From JALYXV01 sp963791545 (GTDB lineage: Bacteria; Actinomycetota; Acidimicrobiia; Acidimicrobiales; Palsa-688), in assembly GCA_963791545.1 (NCBI GenBank), contig CAWBSR010000002.1:256263-320262 (forward strand): 64,000 bases of DNA, written 5' to 3'. Each line of letters starts with the position of its first letter. Position 1 is the first letter of the stretch. The translations under genes and the position numbers were made by a program. The notes beneath the pieces were generated by a model. That model was given only the letters and a program-made list of their open reading frames with translations. It was not told the DNA's origin and ran no database searches. Shown one piece after another: positions 52,233 through 61,378 of this stretch.

Positions 52233-53244
52233 TCACCCGGCCTGGATGCCGGTCTTCTTGTCGGCGATTACGCATCGTTGGGGCCCAACGCCTCGCCGTC
52301 GAGGGTCCGGGCGTAGAGGTTCAACGCCGCCGATACCTTGGCCGGGCCTGTCGTCCAGGACGAAATCGGCGAGCTTGACCACCACCAACTCAGTCAGCGG
52401 GACAGTCAGCGGGTTGCGAGTCTTCTGCTGCACGATCCCGGCGGTCCGGCTACGCCAGTCGATGCCGCCCAGCCGCAGGCCGATGATGTCGCAAGCTCGC
52501 AGGCCCGTCGTCAACGCCAGCAGGGTGATCGCCGCGTCACGAGCGCTGACCGCCCCCGACGCGCACGCTTGGACGACCAGGCGCTGATCGTCGTCGCCGA
52601 CCACGGGAATGTTCGGATGGGAACGCTTGACACCCGCCAAGGCCGCCGCCCTGACCAGGTCGCAGCGACCGGTGAACTTCAAGAACGGGCGGAAGTTCGA
52701 CACCACCCAGAACAACGAGGTCCTCGCCCACCTGTGTGACAGCGCTTCGAGAAACCCCAAGATGCTGGCCCCATCGGCATCACCGAGACAGCGCACGCCG
52801 CCCGATTCAAGGAAGACCAGGTAGGCCCGGGCCACCCGACCGTAGGCGTCGCGGGTCGCTGGTGCCAGACAGTGATCTGCCATGTCTGCCTCCCACGCCG
52901 CGGCCAGCGCGGTGAGTTCACCCGACTCGGGCCGCGCACCCCCACCACCGCGTTTTCGCGGTGAGAGCTCCAACCCGGCCTGTCCGCACATAGGAGTCGA
53001 AGACAGCGACCAGCCGGCGGTAGTCGAACCTGCGCTGCGCGCTGAAGCGGTCCGTGCGCGGGCTGACCGTCATCGACTCGAACGCGGCACCCAACGAGGG
53101 TGAGTACACGCCTCCGCGTTCGTCGACGAAGGTCGTCAGCGCCTTGATCGTCTTCTCGTACTGACCGATCGTCGACTCCCTGTAGCCGGCCACGCGCAGT
53201 TCCGCGACTACGACCGAAGCGATCCCTGTGACCGTCGTATCCAT
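52233..53244 (-). pseudogene. Tyrosine recombinase, frameshifted and 3'-truncated
   Basis: The ATG at 53244 is preferred over 53250 because AAAGGAG lies six bases before it. The first frame reads GIASVVVAELRVAGYRESTI and RFSAQRRFDYRRLVAVFDSY. Near 52985 the frame changes to LSPRKRGGGGARPESGELTA, LAPATRDAYGRVARAYLVFL, ITLLALTTGLRACDIIGLRL (first catalytic Arg) and QQKTRNPLTVPLTELVVVK. The HxxR and Tyr motifs are missing because homology ends near 52300. It belongs to the same recombinase group as the remnants at 35.8-36.7 kb and would be the first member of such a trio (inferred). Confidence 0.75.
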
Positions 53245-53448
53245 GCCCATCTCCTTTCGACAAGACGTGCGGGCACGGCGACGCTAGTGCAGCCGCGCAG
53301 AAATAACATAGATGTCGTTTAAAGGCGTCAGAAGATCGTGGACGGGCATTGTTCATGCGACCTTGGGGGGCTTGCCTTCGTAGGTCCAGGCGAACGGCTT
53401 GGCGGTGCGGTCGTACTCGGCGATCCACAGCATGATCCTGTCGATTAG

Positions 53449-55079
53449 CCCAGATCTTTCAGTAGGCGTCGGCCGGACGCCATTTCTGTGGTGCTTGGGC
53501 GCTGACGGTGTGTCGGACGGTTCATGCTGATGTCGGGGCGTGCGTTTGTCATGGCGGACGCGCTGTTGTGGTTTGTCCCGGCCTGGTGGTCGTCCGCGGT
53601 GCCGGTTTGTCCGCCGCTGACGGGTCAGGGTTGGATGGCCAGGCTGCGCAGTTTGCTAAATCCGGTGACAAGCTCCTCGACCCATGGCCAGCCGGCGGCG
53701 AGGCGGAGATGGACTTGGCGGCCGGAGCGCGATATTTGGGCGGCGGTGTGTAGCAGGCAATAGCGGAGCCGTTTGGGTTCCGCGGTGGCCAGTTCGCCTT
53801 CGAGGCAGATGAGCTGTGTCCACACGAGGAGGTCGTGGGCGACGAGCGCCATGGTGAGCCACGCCGAGTTGATGGCCAAGTCGGCCGACGGCAGATTGGC
53901 GAGTCCGGTGTCTTTGGCGTTACAGATGAGTTTCTCGGCGCGTCCCCGGCCTCGTTGCAGCGCTTCGAGGTAGGCGATGTCAGTGTCGGTCTGGTCGGTG
54001 ATGAACACCTGGAAACGTCGTCCCGCGTCGTCGGAGAATGTCAGCTGGGCGCCGGGGTGAGGGACCTCGCGGCGGGCGATAGCCCGGGTCCCTGCAGGCC
54101 AGCCGCTCAGGTCGACCAGGTCGGTGATCTCGGCCACATGGGCGTCGTCTCGGATGTCGCCGCCGTCGGCGCTGATCGCCCGCCGCCACCGTCGGGCGGG
54201 GACCAAAAGACAGGCGTGGCGCACCGTTTCGATCAGGTCATGGCCGACCGAGAAGCGCACATGGGCCGCTCGGCAGGCGTCGATGAACCCATGAGTCAAC
54301 GCCGCCGAGTCGGCTCGGACCAGCACCTCGACGATCTGCGCGTCGACGGGGAGTTGCGCCAGCGCCATGGCCAACAACGCGAACATGATCGGCGGTGGTG
54401 TTCGACCCGGCGTTGCCTGGTCGCAGGATGCCGCCCAGGGATTCGCCGGTGGCGTCGAGGAACGCCAGCAGCGGATGATGACCGAACCCGTGCTTGTAGG
54501 TCGGCGCCGCACCCTCCTTCTCCGAATGGGCGGTGATCAGCGTGGCGTCGATATCGATCACATAGAAACCGGGGTCGCCTCCCGCCGCCCACACCACCTT
54601 GCGGGCCGCGGCGCGAGCCGCCGCTATGCGGGCCAGGGCGGCTGCGTCGACCGCCTGCAGCGTCCGCCACGCCGTGGGCGTCGACGCCACCGCACCGAAG
54701 AGGGCCGGCTGGTTGCGTAATACCGCCAGATCCGAGATCGCCTCACCGCCATCGGCGATCATCACCGCCACATCCACGAGCACCTGCCCGCGGTCATGGC
54801 CGCCCCGGCGCTGTCTAGTCTGCGACATCGCAGCGGCCAACCCGTCGGTGAGGCCCACCGCGTCGGCCAAATCCGACAACAGCCGGGCCCCGCCATGCCC
54901 GACAACATTGGCGCCGTCGGCGGTCACAACCAGCCGGGGACGACCTCGGTTACGCTTCACCTCAGAAGTGCCCTCCTGGTCAGTGGACTATGTCCTTCAG
55001 CAAGCACAGTTTCGCTTGCCAGGAGGGCTCCTTCGCGGATACGCGGCCCTACAGCCCTGCCACTACTGAAAGGTGTGGG
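53449..55079. mobile_element. IS1380-family element with inverted repeats and TTAG target duplication
   Basis: The left end reads CCCAGATCTTTCAGTAG from 53449 and the right end, read inward from 55079, is CCCACACCTTTCAGTAG, differing at two of 17 positions. Both are flanked by TTAG (53445-53448 and 55080-55083), a 4-base target duplication of the size IS1380 makes. The element is 1631 bases and carries one transposase gene on the minus strand, now frameshifted. Confidence 0.9.
53625..54960 (-). pseudogene. IS1380 transposase with one frameshift
   Basis: From GTG 54960 the product reads GRPRLVVTADGANVVGHGGA, RLLSDLADAVGLTDGLAAAM, GQVLVDVAVMIADGGEAISD, FYVIDIDATLITAHSEKEGA and TYKHGFGHHPLLAFLDATGE, typical IS1380 blocks. 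After GSNTTADH near 54395 the frame shifts and continues FALLAMALAQLPVDAQIVEV, LVRADSAALTHGFIDACRAA and LATAEPKRLRYCLLHTAAQI to the TGA at 53625. A single-base change separates the two. The total, about 445 residues, is the normal length for the family. Confidence 0.88.
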
Positions 55080-56124
55080 TTAGGTCCTCGGTCGAGGAGA
55101 ACTCGCCCCGGCGCAACAGCCGCCTGGTCAGGATAGAAAAGACCAACTCCACCTGGTTCAGCCAGCTGGCGTGCTTGGGCGTGTAATGCACCTTGAAGCG
55201 CTGGTGCTCCGCCAACCATTTCCTGGTCGCCTTGGAGCCATGCGAGGGGCCGTTGTCGAGGATCAGATGAATGTCCACCGCTTCGACCCGGCGGTCGATC
55301 TGGGCCAAGAACTCGATGAAATGCTCGGAATTGTTGCGGGGGATCTGCTCGGCCACGACCGCCCCCGAATGGACATCCAACGCCGCGATGATCGACGCCG
55401 TCCCATGCCGGACATACTCGAACTCCACCCGCTCCGGCGATCCCGGCGCCGCCGGCCGGCCCCGATGTTTGCGTGACCGGGCCACGATGGCCGTCTTCTC
55501 GTCCACCGACAACACCAAGGCGTTGGTGGGCTGCGACAGGTACAGGCCGCACACGTCGGCGGCCAGCTCCCAGAACTGCGGGTCGTGTTTGCGGGTCAAC
55601 CACCCGCGCACCTGATGCGGCTTGATGTCGAGCTCGGCCAGGATCCGCCCCACCTGTGATGCCGAGATCCCCAGGTCGTCGAGATAGTCCGCCAAAAGCC
55701 GGTGAGACCACTGGCTGTCGAACTCGGGGCGCTGCGCAGTGGCGGCGGCCACGATCTTCAAGCGTTCGTCGTGGCCATAGATGCGGGGCCGACCGCTACG
55801 AGGCTGATCCTCCAACCCTTTCAGGCGGTCCTTTTCGAAACGGCGCCGCCACACTCCGACGTACTCCTCGGACAAGCCCACCTCGACCGCGATCCGCCGG
55901 TTCGCCACACCCTCGGCGGCCAGCAACACCACACGGGCCCGTTTCAGGTCCCGCTGCGCCGTGGTATGAGCCCGCACCCGACGCTCCAGTTCTCGTCGAT
56001 CGTCATCGGAGATGGATAGAGGTGGCACGGTCCACATTCTCGCCTCGCTCAGCTCGGGGAAGTTGAACCCTCAGCTTACACGCGTGTAACTTGTGCGGAG
56101 CTGCACTAGAGACGAGCCCGGATC

Positions 56125-56239
56125 GTTAAGCCGAGGAACCAGTCAGCGAACCTCGCCGGCACACGCCCACGTCACGATTCCTCGGCTTAACGCGATCCTC
56201 GGCATAATCGGTGCTAAGCCGAATTCCGCTTAGCACCGA
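56125..56239. repeat. Two nested inverted-repeat pairs beside the IS630 right end
   Basis: GTTAAGCCGAGGAA (56125-56138) is repeated as its exact complement at 56178-56191, with a 39-base spacer. Just downstream, TCGGTGCTAAGC (56208-56219) is mirrored exactly by GCTTAGCACCGA (56228-56239) around an 8-base loop. The arms share the TAAGC core and a CCTCGGC-like stretch. These may be ends of a lost element, recombinase binding sites or hairpins. Confidence 0.7.
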
Positions 56240-56558
56240 TAATAAGGGTTCTGAGTACACCGCCGATCTCTTCGCCCAGACCTGCAAGGCGCTTCGAGTG
56301 ACCCAGTCAATGAGCCGGGTCGGGTCGGCCCTGGACAACGCCGTGGCGGAAAGCTTCAACTCGACACTGGAGTTCGAACTGCTCTCCAAGCACCGGTTCA
56401 AGAGCAAGGTCGAAGCCCGACGAGCCGTGGCTGGCTACATCGACCGCTACAACCGCACCCGCCGGCACAGCACCTGCGAAATGAAATCACCGATCCAGTT
56501 CGAAGCCATCCTGGCCGAGCGAGCGGCCCAGGTCGCCCGAGAAACCGAGGCGGCATGA
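56236..56558 (+). pseudogene. IS3 orfB C-terminal fragment
   Basis: From about 56236 the plus strand reads TDNKGSEYTADLFAQTCKAL, RVTQSMSRVGSALDNAVAES, FNSTLEFELLSKHRFKSKVE and YIDRYNRTRRHSTCEMKSPI, then a normal stop at 56558. This is the last third of an IS3 orfB, including the second Asp and the Glu of the DDE site (VAESFNSTLE). The front two thirds and orfA are gone, replaced by the palindromic segment. Confidence 0.8.
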
Positions 56559-56649
56559 AAACCGTCCCCCACAATGCCCTGTGGGGCGATGAAACCAGCC
56601 GAGTGGTATCACTACACCCGGCCGAGAGAAGCTGAACCAATCATCAGCA

Positions 56650-57008
56650 AGCCTCCACGGTTGGGGGGGAAGCCCACGACCACATCGAGGCGGCCCAACA
56701 GGCAAAACGCCGGGACCAGAGCGTGGCTCACCGCGGAGCCAGCGCAGCGGGCCCGCCGCACCCACAACCGCCAACAACGACCCCCCGACACGAACCGAGC
56801 GCTCATAGCCCGACCAGAACACCATCGCCGAAGCGCACCCCGGGCAATCAGGGCGCGGCGCCACGACCTCCCGGCCCGCCGCCCGATACTCCTCGACCCC
56901 CAACCGGCGAGCCCATACGATGGCCACAGGTGGCAACACCGCCTTGGACCCCTCCCACACCAGCGACCAACTGCAGGGGAGGGGTCCCTCGCGTAACAGG
57001 ACCCCCAA
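56650..57008 (-). pseudogene. DUF6431-like protein remnant
   Basis: The minus strand reads VEEYRAAGREVVAPRPDCPG, CASAMVFWSGYERSVRVGGS and, in another frame, CAGSAVSHALVPAFCLLGRL plus DVVVG. The order (AAGREV..PRP.CP.C...MVFWSGY.R.VR, then THALLPAF.L.GRLDVV) matches the small zinc-binding DUF6431 proteins often found with transposons. At least one frame change breaks it. The family assignment is from memory of its conserved blocks. Confidence 0.5.
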
Positions 57009-57104
57009 TCCTGACCGTCAGCCCACCCGCCCGCTCAGCCCATCACCAAAAAGCACTGCCGACAGCCACCCCGCCACCACCAGATAAACCTGCCCTCAAC
57101 ACGA

Positions 57105-57215
57105 GTCCTCCTCGGCGCCCACCCGCCGACGAATCTCAGCGCGGGCCCGCTCGGTCAACACCGCCCTCGAGGCGATCGCCTCGCAGGTCTCGGTCCAGGT
57201 TCTCTTCTCACTGAG
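57105..57215 (-). pseudogene. ISL3-type transposase fragment
   Basis: About 35 residues on the minus strand read KRTWTETCEAIASRAVLTER and ARAEIRRRVGAEEDSC. In ISL3 transposases the zinc-finger region is followed by (R)TWTET...IAPRAVLTERAR.EACRRVGED, so this is a short relic of that region. It is cut at both ends and abuts the IS256 element. Confidence 0.5.
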
Positions 57216-57237
57216 CATTCCAGGGGACTGTCTCAAA

Positions 57238-58633
57238 AACGGTGTAACTGGTTCTGCTCATTTCGAGTGAACTCAGCTATTTCGTTGATGTGATTATACG
57301 TCCTGGGAACTCAATAGTAAAGGCATTCAATGCCGGCTTCCACCGGGTGATCCAGCGCTTGCGGCCGGCGCCGGTGGGGTCGAGACTCATGACCGCCAGG
57401 TACACACATTTCATGGCGGCGGTCTCGGTCGGGAAATGTCCCCGGGCCTTGACGGCCTTGCGGATCCGGGCGTTGATGACTCTCGATGGCGTTGGTGGTG
57501 TAGATCACGGTGCGGACCTCGGGATGGAAGTTCAAGAACGGCACGAACTCCGCCCAGGCGTTCTCCCACAACTTGACGATCGCCGGGTATTTCTGTCTCC
57601 CAGGTCCCGGCGAAGTCGGCCAGGCGTTCCAGCGGCGGCCGCCTCGGTCGGCGCTGTGTAGATGGGCTTGAGGTCCTTGGCGATCGCCGGCCAGTCCCGC
57701 TTGGAGGCGTAGCGGAACGAGTTTCTGATCAGGTGGACGACACAGGTCTGCACGATCGCCTGGGGCCACACCAGCGCCGACCGCGTCGCCCAGGCCGGTC
57801 AGGCCGTCGCAGACCACGATGCACACGTCGTCGGTGCCCCGGTTCTTGATCTCGGTCAGCACGTGCGCCCAGTACTTGGCCCCCTCGCCGCCCTCGCCCG
57901 CCCACAGACCCAGCACGTCGCGTTCGCCGTCGACGGTCACCCCGACGGCCATATAGATCGGCCGGTTGGCCACCTTGCCCTCACGGATCTTGACGTTGAT
58001 GGCGTCGATGAACACCACCGGGTACACCGCGCTCGAGCGGCCGGTTCTGCCACTCCACCATGGTCTCGATCACCGCGTCGGTGATCCGGGTCACCGTCTC
58101 CTTGGACACCTTGGCCCCGTAGATCTCCACCAGATGCGCCGAGATCTCCCCATGGGTCAGACCCTTGGCCGACAACGACAACACCATCTCGTCGACGCCG
58201 CCCAGGCGCCGGCGGCGCTTGGGCACGATCACCGGCTCGAAGGTCCCGTTGCGGTCCCGGGGCACGTCGAGCTCGATCGGGCCGATATCGGTGATCACCG
58301 TCTTGGTCCTCGTCCCGTTACGGCTAGTTCCCCGAATGGTGCCCGGCCGGGTCGTGGGGCTCATAGCCGACATGGCCGGTCATCTCGCCTTCCAAAGCGG
58401 CCTCCAACACCCGCTTCGTCAACCCCGCCAACAGCCCGCCCGGGCCCACCAGGCTCACCCCCTCGGACTCGGCCCGAGCCAACAGCTCCGCCGCCAAGTC
58501 CTCAGTCGCGACCCCGGCTGCGGTCGCCTCGCCGGGCGTCTTCGCCACCGTCGTCGCCTCCATCATGTCGGTCACTGCACATCCTTTCCGCCGGGTCCAA
58601 CCCCGGCCACTGTAGGAGAGCAGTTACACCGTT
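57238..58633. mobile_element. IS256-family element (decayed)
   Basis: AACGGTGTAACTG at 57238-57250 is exactly complementary to 58621-58633, marking the two ends around an IS256 transposase. The outer sequence at the left (GACTGTCTCAAA) resembles IS256 ends, but the right outer part has diverged. I could not identify a flanking duplication. Confidence 0.65.
57277..58575 (-). pseudogene. IS256 (mutator-type) transposase, several frameshifts
   Basis: The GTG at 58575 has GGAAAGGAT eight bases upstream. Pieces in three frames give ELLARAESEGVSLVGPGGLL, ALEGEMTGHVGYEPHDPAG, TVITDIGPIELDVPRDRNGT, DEMVLSLSAKGLTHGEISAH, VVFIDAINVKIREGKVANRP, IVQTCVVHLIRNSFRYASKR, RTVIYTTNAIES and MKCVYLAVMSLDPTGAGRKR. 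These are the ordered blocks of IS256 transposases with the DDE site in between. Frame changes near 58325, 58035, 57775, 57590 and 57480 make it inactive. Confidence 0.8.
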
Positions 58634-58707
58634 GTAGTTACAGACCCGTCTGGCACGCCGGGAGCGGCCATCGGCGTGCTGATCGGCCTTGGCCCCACCG
58701 CAACGCG

Positions 58708-59151
58708 ATGATCGACCAGAATGAGTTCGTGACATCGGAGGACGACGGGGCGATGCGGTACGGGGTCGAGTTCACCCCGGCCGAACGGTCCGTTCTTCGG
58801 GCTGGTCTTCATCAGTGGCTCGGCCCCGCCCGCTGCACCGACGTCGTCGCTGTGATCATCGGTTTCCCGAACTGGGATGACTTTCGGGCGCAGATTGGGC
58901 CGCTGGTTGCGGCTTTGGAGCGCTCGCAGCCGTTGACTGGAGAGGATTGGCGTCGGATTCTCGTCTCCGCCGAGGTTAGTTTCGGAAGCGACGTGCTCGG
59001 CAGCGGTGTGGAGTGGCCCACGTTGACGGGCATGGCAGACGTCGAAACGCTCGATGTGCTACGAGGCCTTCAACGAAAGCTGGCAGCAGTCGTGCGAGGT
59101 CGTGGCCCAGGAAACTCGGATTACGTTCGTCCGATAGACCAATCCGTGTAG
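58708..59151 (+). CDS. Hypothetical protein (147 aa)
   Basis: No known family is assigned. The product has a protein-like composition quite unlike the surrounding shadow frames: MRYGVEFTPAERSVLRAGLH, WLGPARCTDVVAVIIGFPNW, AALERSQPLTGEDWRRILVS, AEVSFGSDVLGSGVEWPTLT and DVETLDVLRGLQRKLAAVV. It is predicted mostly helical, with no membrane segment. ATG 58708 is the first in-frame ATG after the IS256 end; an internal ATG (MRYGVEFTP) may be the true start. It is the only plausible cargo gene in the IS-rich end region. Confidence 0.6.
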   Translation: MIDQNEFVTSEDDGAMRYGVEFTPAERSVLRAGLHQWLGPARCTDVVAVIIGFPNWDDFRAQIGPLVAALERSQPLTGEDWRRILVSAEVSFGSDVLGSGVEWPTLTGMADVETLDVLRGLQRKLAAVVRGRGPGNSDYVRPIDQSV

Positions 59152-59426
59152 TTCTGCCTGGTGGGTCGCCTGTAGGACGTGCTGGCTAGGGCGGTGACTG
59201 GATCTTGCCCGTTTGACATCGTGACTTTGCCGAACCTCCATGCCTTCAGCGGGTGGCATCCTGGGTACGGTGGAACCGCGTTGGGGCCTGCGCGAGGATC
59301 AGCAGCCGTTGGTGAGCAGAACTGAGGAGGATTTGCGGACTGGCCGTTCGCTCGACGCCTCCCGCCAGCATCTCGAGGACTGCCTGGACGGTGGGCGTGC
59401 TTTGACGGACAGGTTGGTTGAGTGGA
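59152..59426. other. Gap with no supported gene
   Basis: One plus-strand frame (TEEDLRTGRSLDASRQHLED) looks mildly protein-like but has no ribosome binding site or family match. A Tn554-type third gene (tnpC) would be expected here, downstream of tnpB on the minus strand, but none is visible. Confidence 0.4.
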
Positions 59427-59530
59427 TTATGCCGCCTGGCTATTGGCCTTTTGGTGGATGAGGGCCTCGTAGCGGGCGGGGCTGACGTAGCCCAGGGAGC
59501 TGTGCAACCGGCGGGTGTTGTACTTATGTG
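59427..59530 (-). pseudogene. IS3 orfB C-terminal tip
   Basis: The minus strand encodes HKYNTRRLHSSLGYVSPARY then EALIHQKANSQAA and TAA. This is the terminal YN..R.HSSLGY.SP..YE block of IS3 orfB. Only 33 codons survive, directly beside the stop of the large tyrosine recombinase, so the recombinase pair probably replaced or cut the rest. Confidence 0.8.
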
Positions 59531-59554
59531 GGTGATCGTGTCAAGGGGGAAGGT

Positions 59555-61378
59555 TCAGGATGCTTCGCCGCTGAGCCGGCCGAGGAGTCCGTCGAAGATC
59601 TTCTGCCGTCCGACTTGACCTTTAGCGACGGCGTCCTCGCGCTGTTTTTGCAGGGTGGGTCGGAACTCGATGGTGGTGACGAAGAAGGTGCATGATTCGC
59701 AGATCGATTCGAAGTGGCAGTCCATTTCGATGGGGCGGGCGCAGTAGCCGTTGCCGAGCATGCGGCGGTGCATCTCCCCTCTGAGTTTGCGCATCTCGGA
59801 TCCTTCGTCGTCGCCGGGGAGTTGGCGGGGTTGGTCGTAGAGCGCTTCGACTTTCTCGGTGACGGCGAAGTACTCCTCGGCAACGGTCTTGTCGGCGATC
59901 CGGGCGTAGATCATGGTCATGGCGAGGGTCTTGTGGCCAAGGAGTGCTGCGATGGCGTCGAGGCTCATGCCCCGGTTGATCGCCTGCGTCGCCAGGGTGT
60001 GGCGCATCTGGTGGGCGGTGACGTGGCCGATTCCGGCTTCGTGACTCAAGCGGTTCAACGCGGTGGTGACCCGCAGCGAGGTGAGCGGCCGGTTGCGTTC
60101 CACCAGGAGGCGGTCGGAGCGCATCCCGGTGGGGCGGTGGTTGGCGATCCAGTCGTCGAGCATCTCTTTGAGCTGGGGGTGCAGGGGGATGTAGCGGTCG
60201 TTGTGGAGTTTGCCGACGGGGATGCGCAACCAGAACGCAGAGCCGATCTGCACGACGGCGTCGACGGTCAGTCCGAGCAGTTCGCTCTTGCGGATCCCGG
60301 TGCGGGCCAAGAGTTCCACGATCAGGCGCGACAGGGGGTCGGGGTCGGCTCGTGAGGCTCGCATGAGTTTGGTGGCGGTGGCGTCGTCAAGGAACCGGGG
60401 CAGGGGTTTGTCGACGATGGGGAGGTCGCCGGCGAAGATGAGCGGCCGGCGCGGCGAGTTCGGGTAGCCCCACTCGGCGATCCGGTCGAAGAAGCAGTGA
60501 AGGTTGATCAGCCGGTTCTTCATGCTGACCCGGTTCAGGGGCTTGCCGGTGTAGCGACCATGTTTGGCGGCTAGCCATATCTTGTAGGCCTCGACATGGA
60601 CTCGTTCCAGATCGGCGCAACTGCTGACGTTGGGATAAGCGTCGGCCAGCCAGGTGCCGAACTCCCGCAAGTCGTGCTCGATGTGTTTCACCGTGGAGGG
60701 CCGCAAGCTGAGGTCGACCTGGGCGACGTAACGGTGGGCCGCATCGGCGAAGCCAGGCGTGACAGCTGACCAGCCGCTCTCCGACACCGGCGGTCGTGAC
60801 ATCGGGCGACGGTGGGTGTCGAGCTGCCCGGCGTGGAACAAGGTGAGCTGGAGACGATGGAAGATGGCGGACATGTTCCGACCCGATTGAGGCAGGCCCC
60901 GCTCCACGTACGCATCGACAATCGCGCTGCGGGCCGAGGCGAACTCGGCGGTGCCGACTTCATCAGGGGGCGTGCCGGTGACAGCGGTAATCTTCACCAA
61001 AGTGTTCCACTGCAAGGCGATATCGGCTGCGGTGATACCGATGCGTTCAGCGGCGTCGACGAACCACCGATACGCCTCAGGGCGGTAGTTGCGAGCCGCG
61101 GTGCCCAACCGCAGATCGACGAGGCCGAGGATGTCTGCGGTGACGGTGAGCTGCGAGGTGACCATCAACCACGACGCGAACCCGCGGGCTTTGCCGATGG
61201 CGTCGACCTGGCGGGCTCGGCTCATTTCGTTCCACCCCCCGCTGCGCTGCAACTTCGAGCAGAAGGTCCGGGCAGCTTGCAGCGTTGAAGCCCCGGTGCG
61301 CATCCCGGCATGCCGTAAGGCGGTGGTGTAGTCGGCGACCAGGTCAATGTTGGCGGCGGTGAGGGCCACAGCGGGCAT
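59555..61378 (-). CDS. Tyrosine recombinase, Tn554 TnpB-like (607 aa)
   Basis: The 607-residue protein has an N-terminal region of about 200 residues. A SAM-like core-binding domain follows (DLSLRPSTVKHIEHDLREFG), then a catalytic domain: LLARTGIRKSELLGLTVDA (Arg), VGKLHNDRYIPLHPQL (Lys), GHVTAHQMRHTLATQAINRG (HxxR), AALLGHKTLAMTMIYARI (His and Tyr). A Cys-rich tail (GYCARPIEMDCHFESICESC) and TFFVTT resemble the C-terminus of Tn554 TnpB. The ATG overlaps the upstream recombinase stop. The lengths 344 and 607 parallel Tn554 TnpA (361) and TnpB (630). All catalytic residues appear present. Confidence 0.85.
   Translation of the reverse strand: MPAVALTAANIDLVADYTTALRHAGMRTGASTLQAARTFCSKLQRSGGWNEMSRARQVDAIGKARGFASWLMVTSQLTVTADILGLVDLRLGTAARNYRPEAYRWFVDAAERIGITAADIALQWNTLVKITAVTGTPPDEVGTAEFASARSAIVDAYVERGLPQSGRNMSAIFHRLQLTLFHAGQLDTHRRPMSRPPVSESGWSAVTPGFADAAHRYVAQVDLSLRPSTVKHIEHDLREFGTWLADAYPNVSSCADLERVHVEAYKIWLAAKHGRYTGKPLNRVSMKNRLINLHCFFDRIAEWGYPNSPRRPLIFAGDLPIVDKPLPRFLDDATATKLMRASRADPDPLSRLIVELLARTGIRKSELLGLTVDAVVQIGSAFWLRIPVGKLHNDRYIPLHPQLKEMLDDWIANHRPTGMRSDRLLVERNRPLTSLRVTTALNRLSHEAGIGHVTAHQMRHTLATQAINRGMSLDAIAALLGHKTLAMTMIYARIADKTVAEEYFAVTEKVEALYDQPRQLPGDDEGSEMRKLRGEMHRRMLGNGYCARPIEMDCHFESICESCTFFVTTIEFRPTLQKQREDAVAKGQVGRQKIFDGLLGRLSGEAS

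Larger units (their letters stand above)
53353..56037 (-). pseudogene. IS630 transposase interrupted by an IS1380 insertion
   Basis: The 5' part (56037 down to 55080) encodes LERRVRAHTTAQRDLKRARV, a helix-turn-helix (GVANRRIAVEVGLSEEYVGV) and the DDE domain: ALVLSVDEKTAIVARSRKHR, HLILDNGPSHGSKATRKWL and VHYTPKHASWLNQVELVFS. It is cut after FSSTEDL. The missing C-terminus, IDRIMLWIAEYDRTAKPFAW then TYEGKPPKVA, lies 1.6 kb away at 53448-53353. Removing the IS1380 and one TTAG copy joins SSTEDL to IDRIML in frame (GAC CTA ATC GAC), so the gene was open when IS1380 landed. Confidence 0.9.
53287..56106. mobile_element. IS630-family element with terminal inverted repeats and TA target duplication, split by IS1380
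   Basis: The left end begins GTGCAGCCGCGCAGAAATAA at 53287. The right end, read inward from 56106, is GTGCAGCTCCGCACAAGTTA. These share GTGCAGC, CGCA, AA and T-ACA positions and are imperfect inverted repeats. Both ends are flanked by TA (53285-53286 and 56107-56108), the target duplication of IS630/Tc1-type elements. Without the nested IS1380 and its duplicated TTAG, the element is 1185 bases, a normal IS630 size. It sits 40 bases upstream of the tyrosine recombinase pseudogene start. Confidence 0.85.

Noticed and set aside
53508..54536. Plus-strand frames over the IS1380 element
   Set aside because: They are antisense to a recognisable transposase and have no motifs.
56574..57214. Plus-strand frames rich in Pro/Arg/Thr
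   Set aside because: Antisense to DUF6431- and ISL3-like remnants; composition typical of shadow frames.
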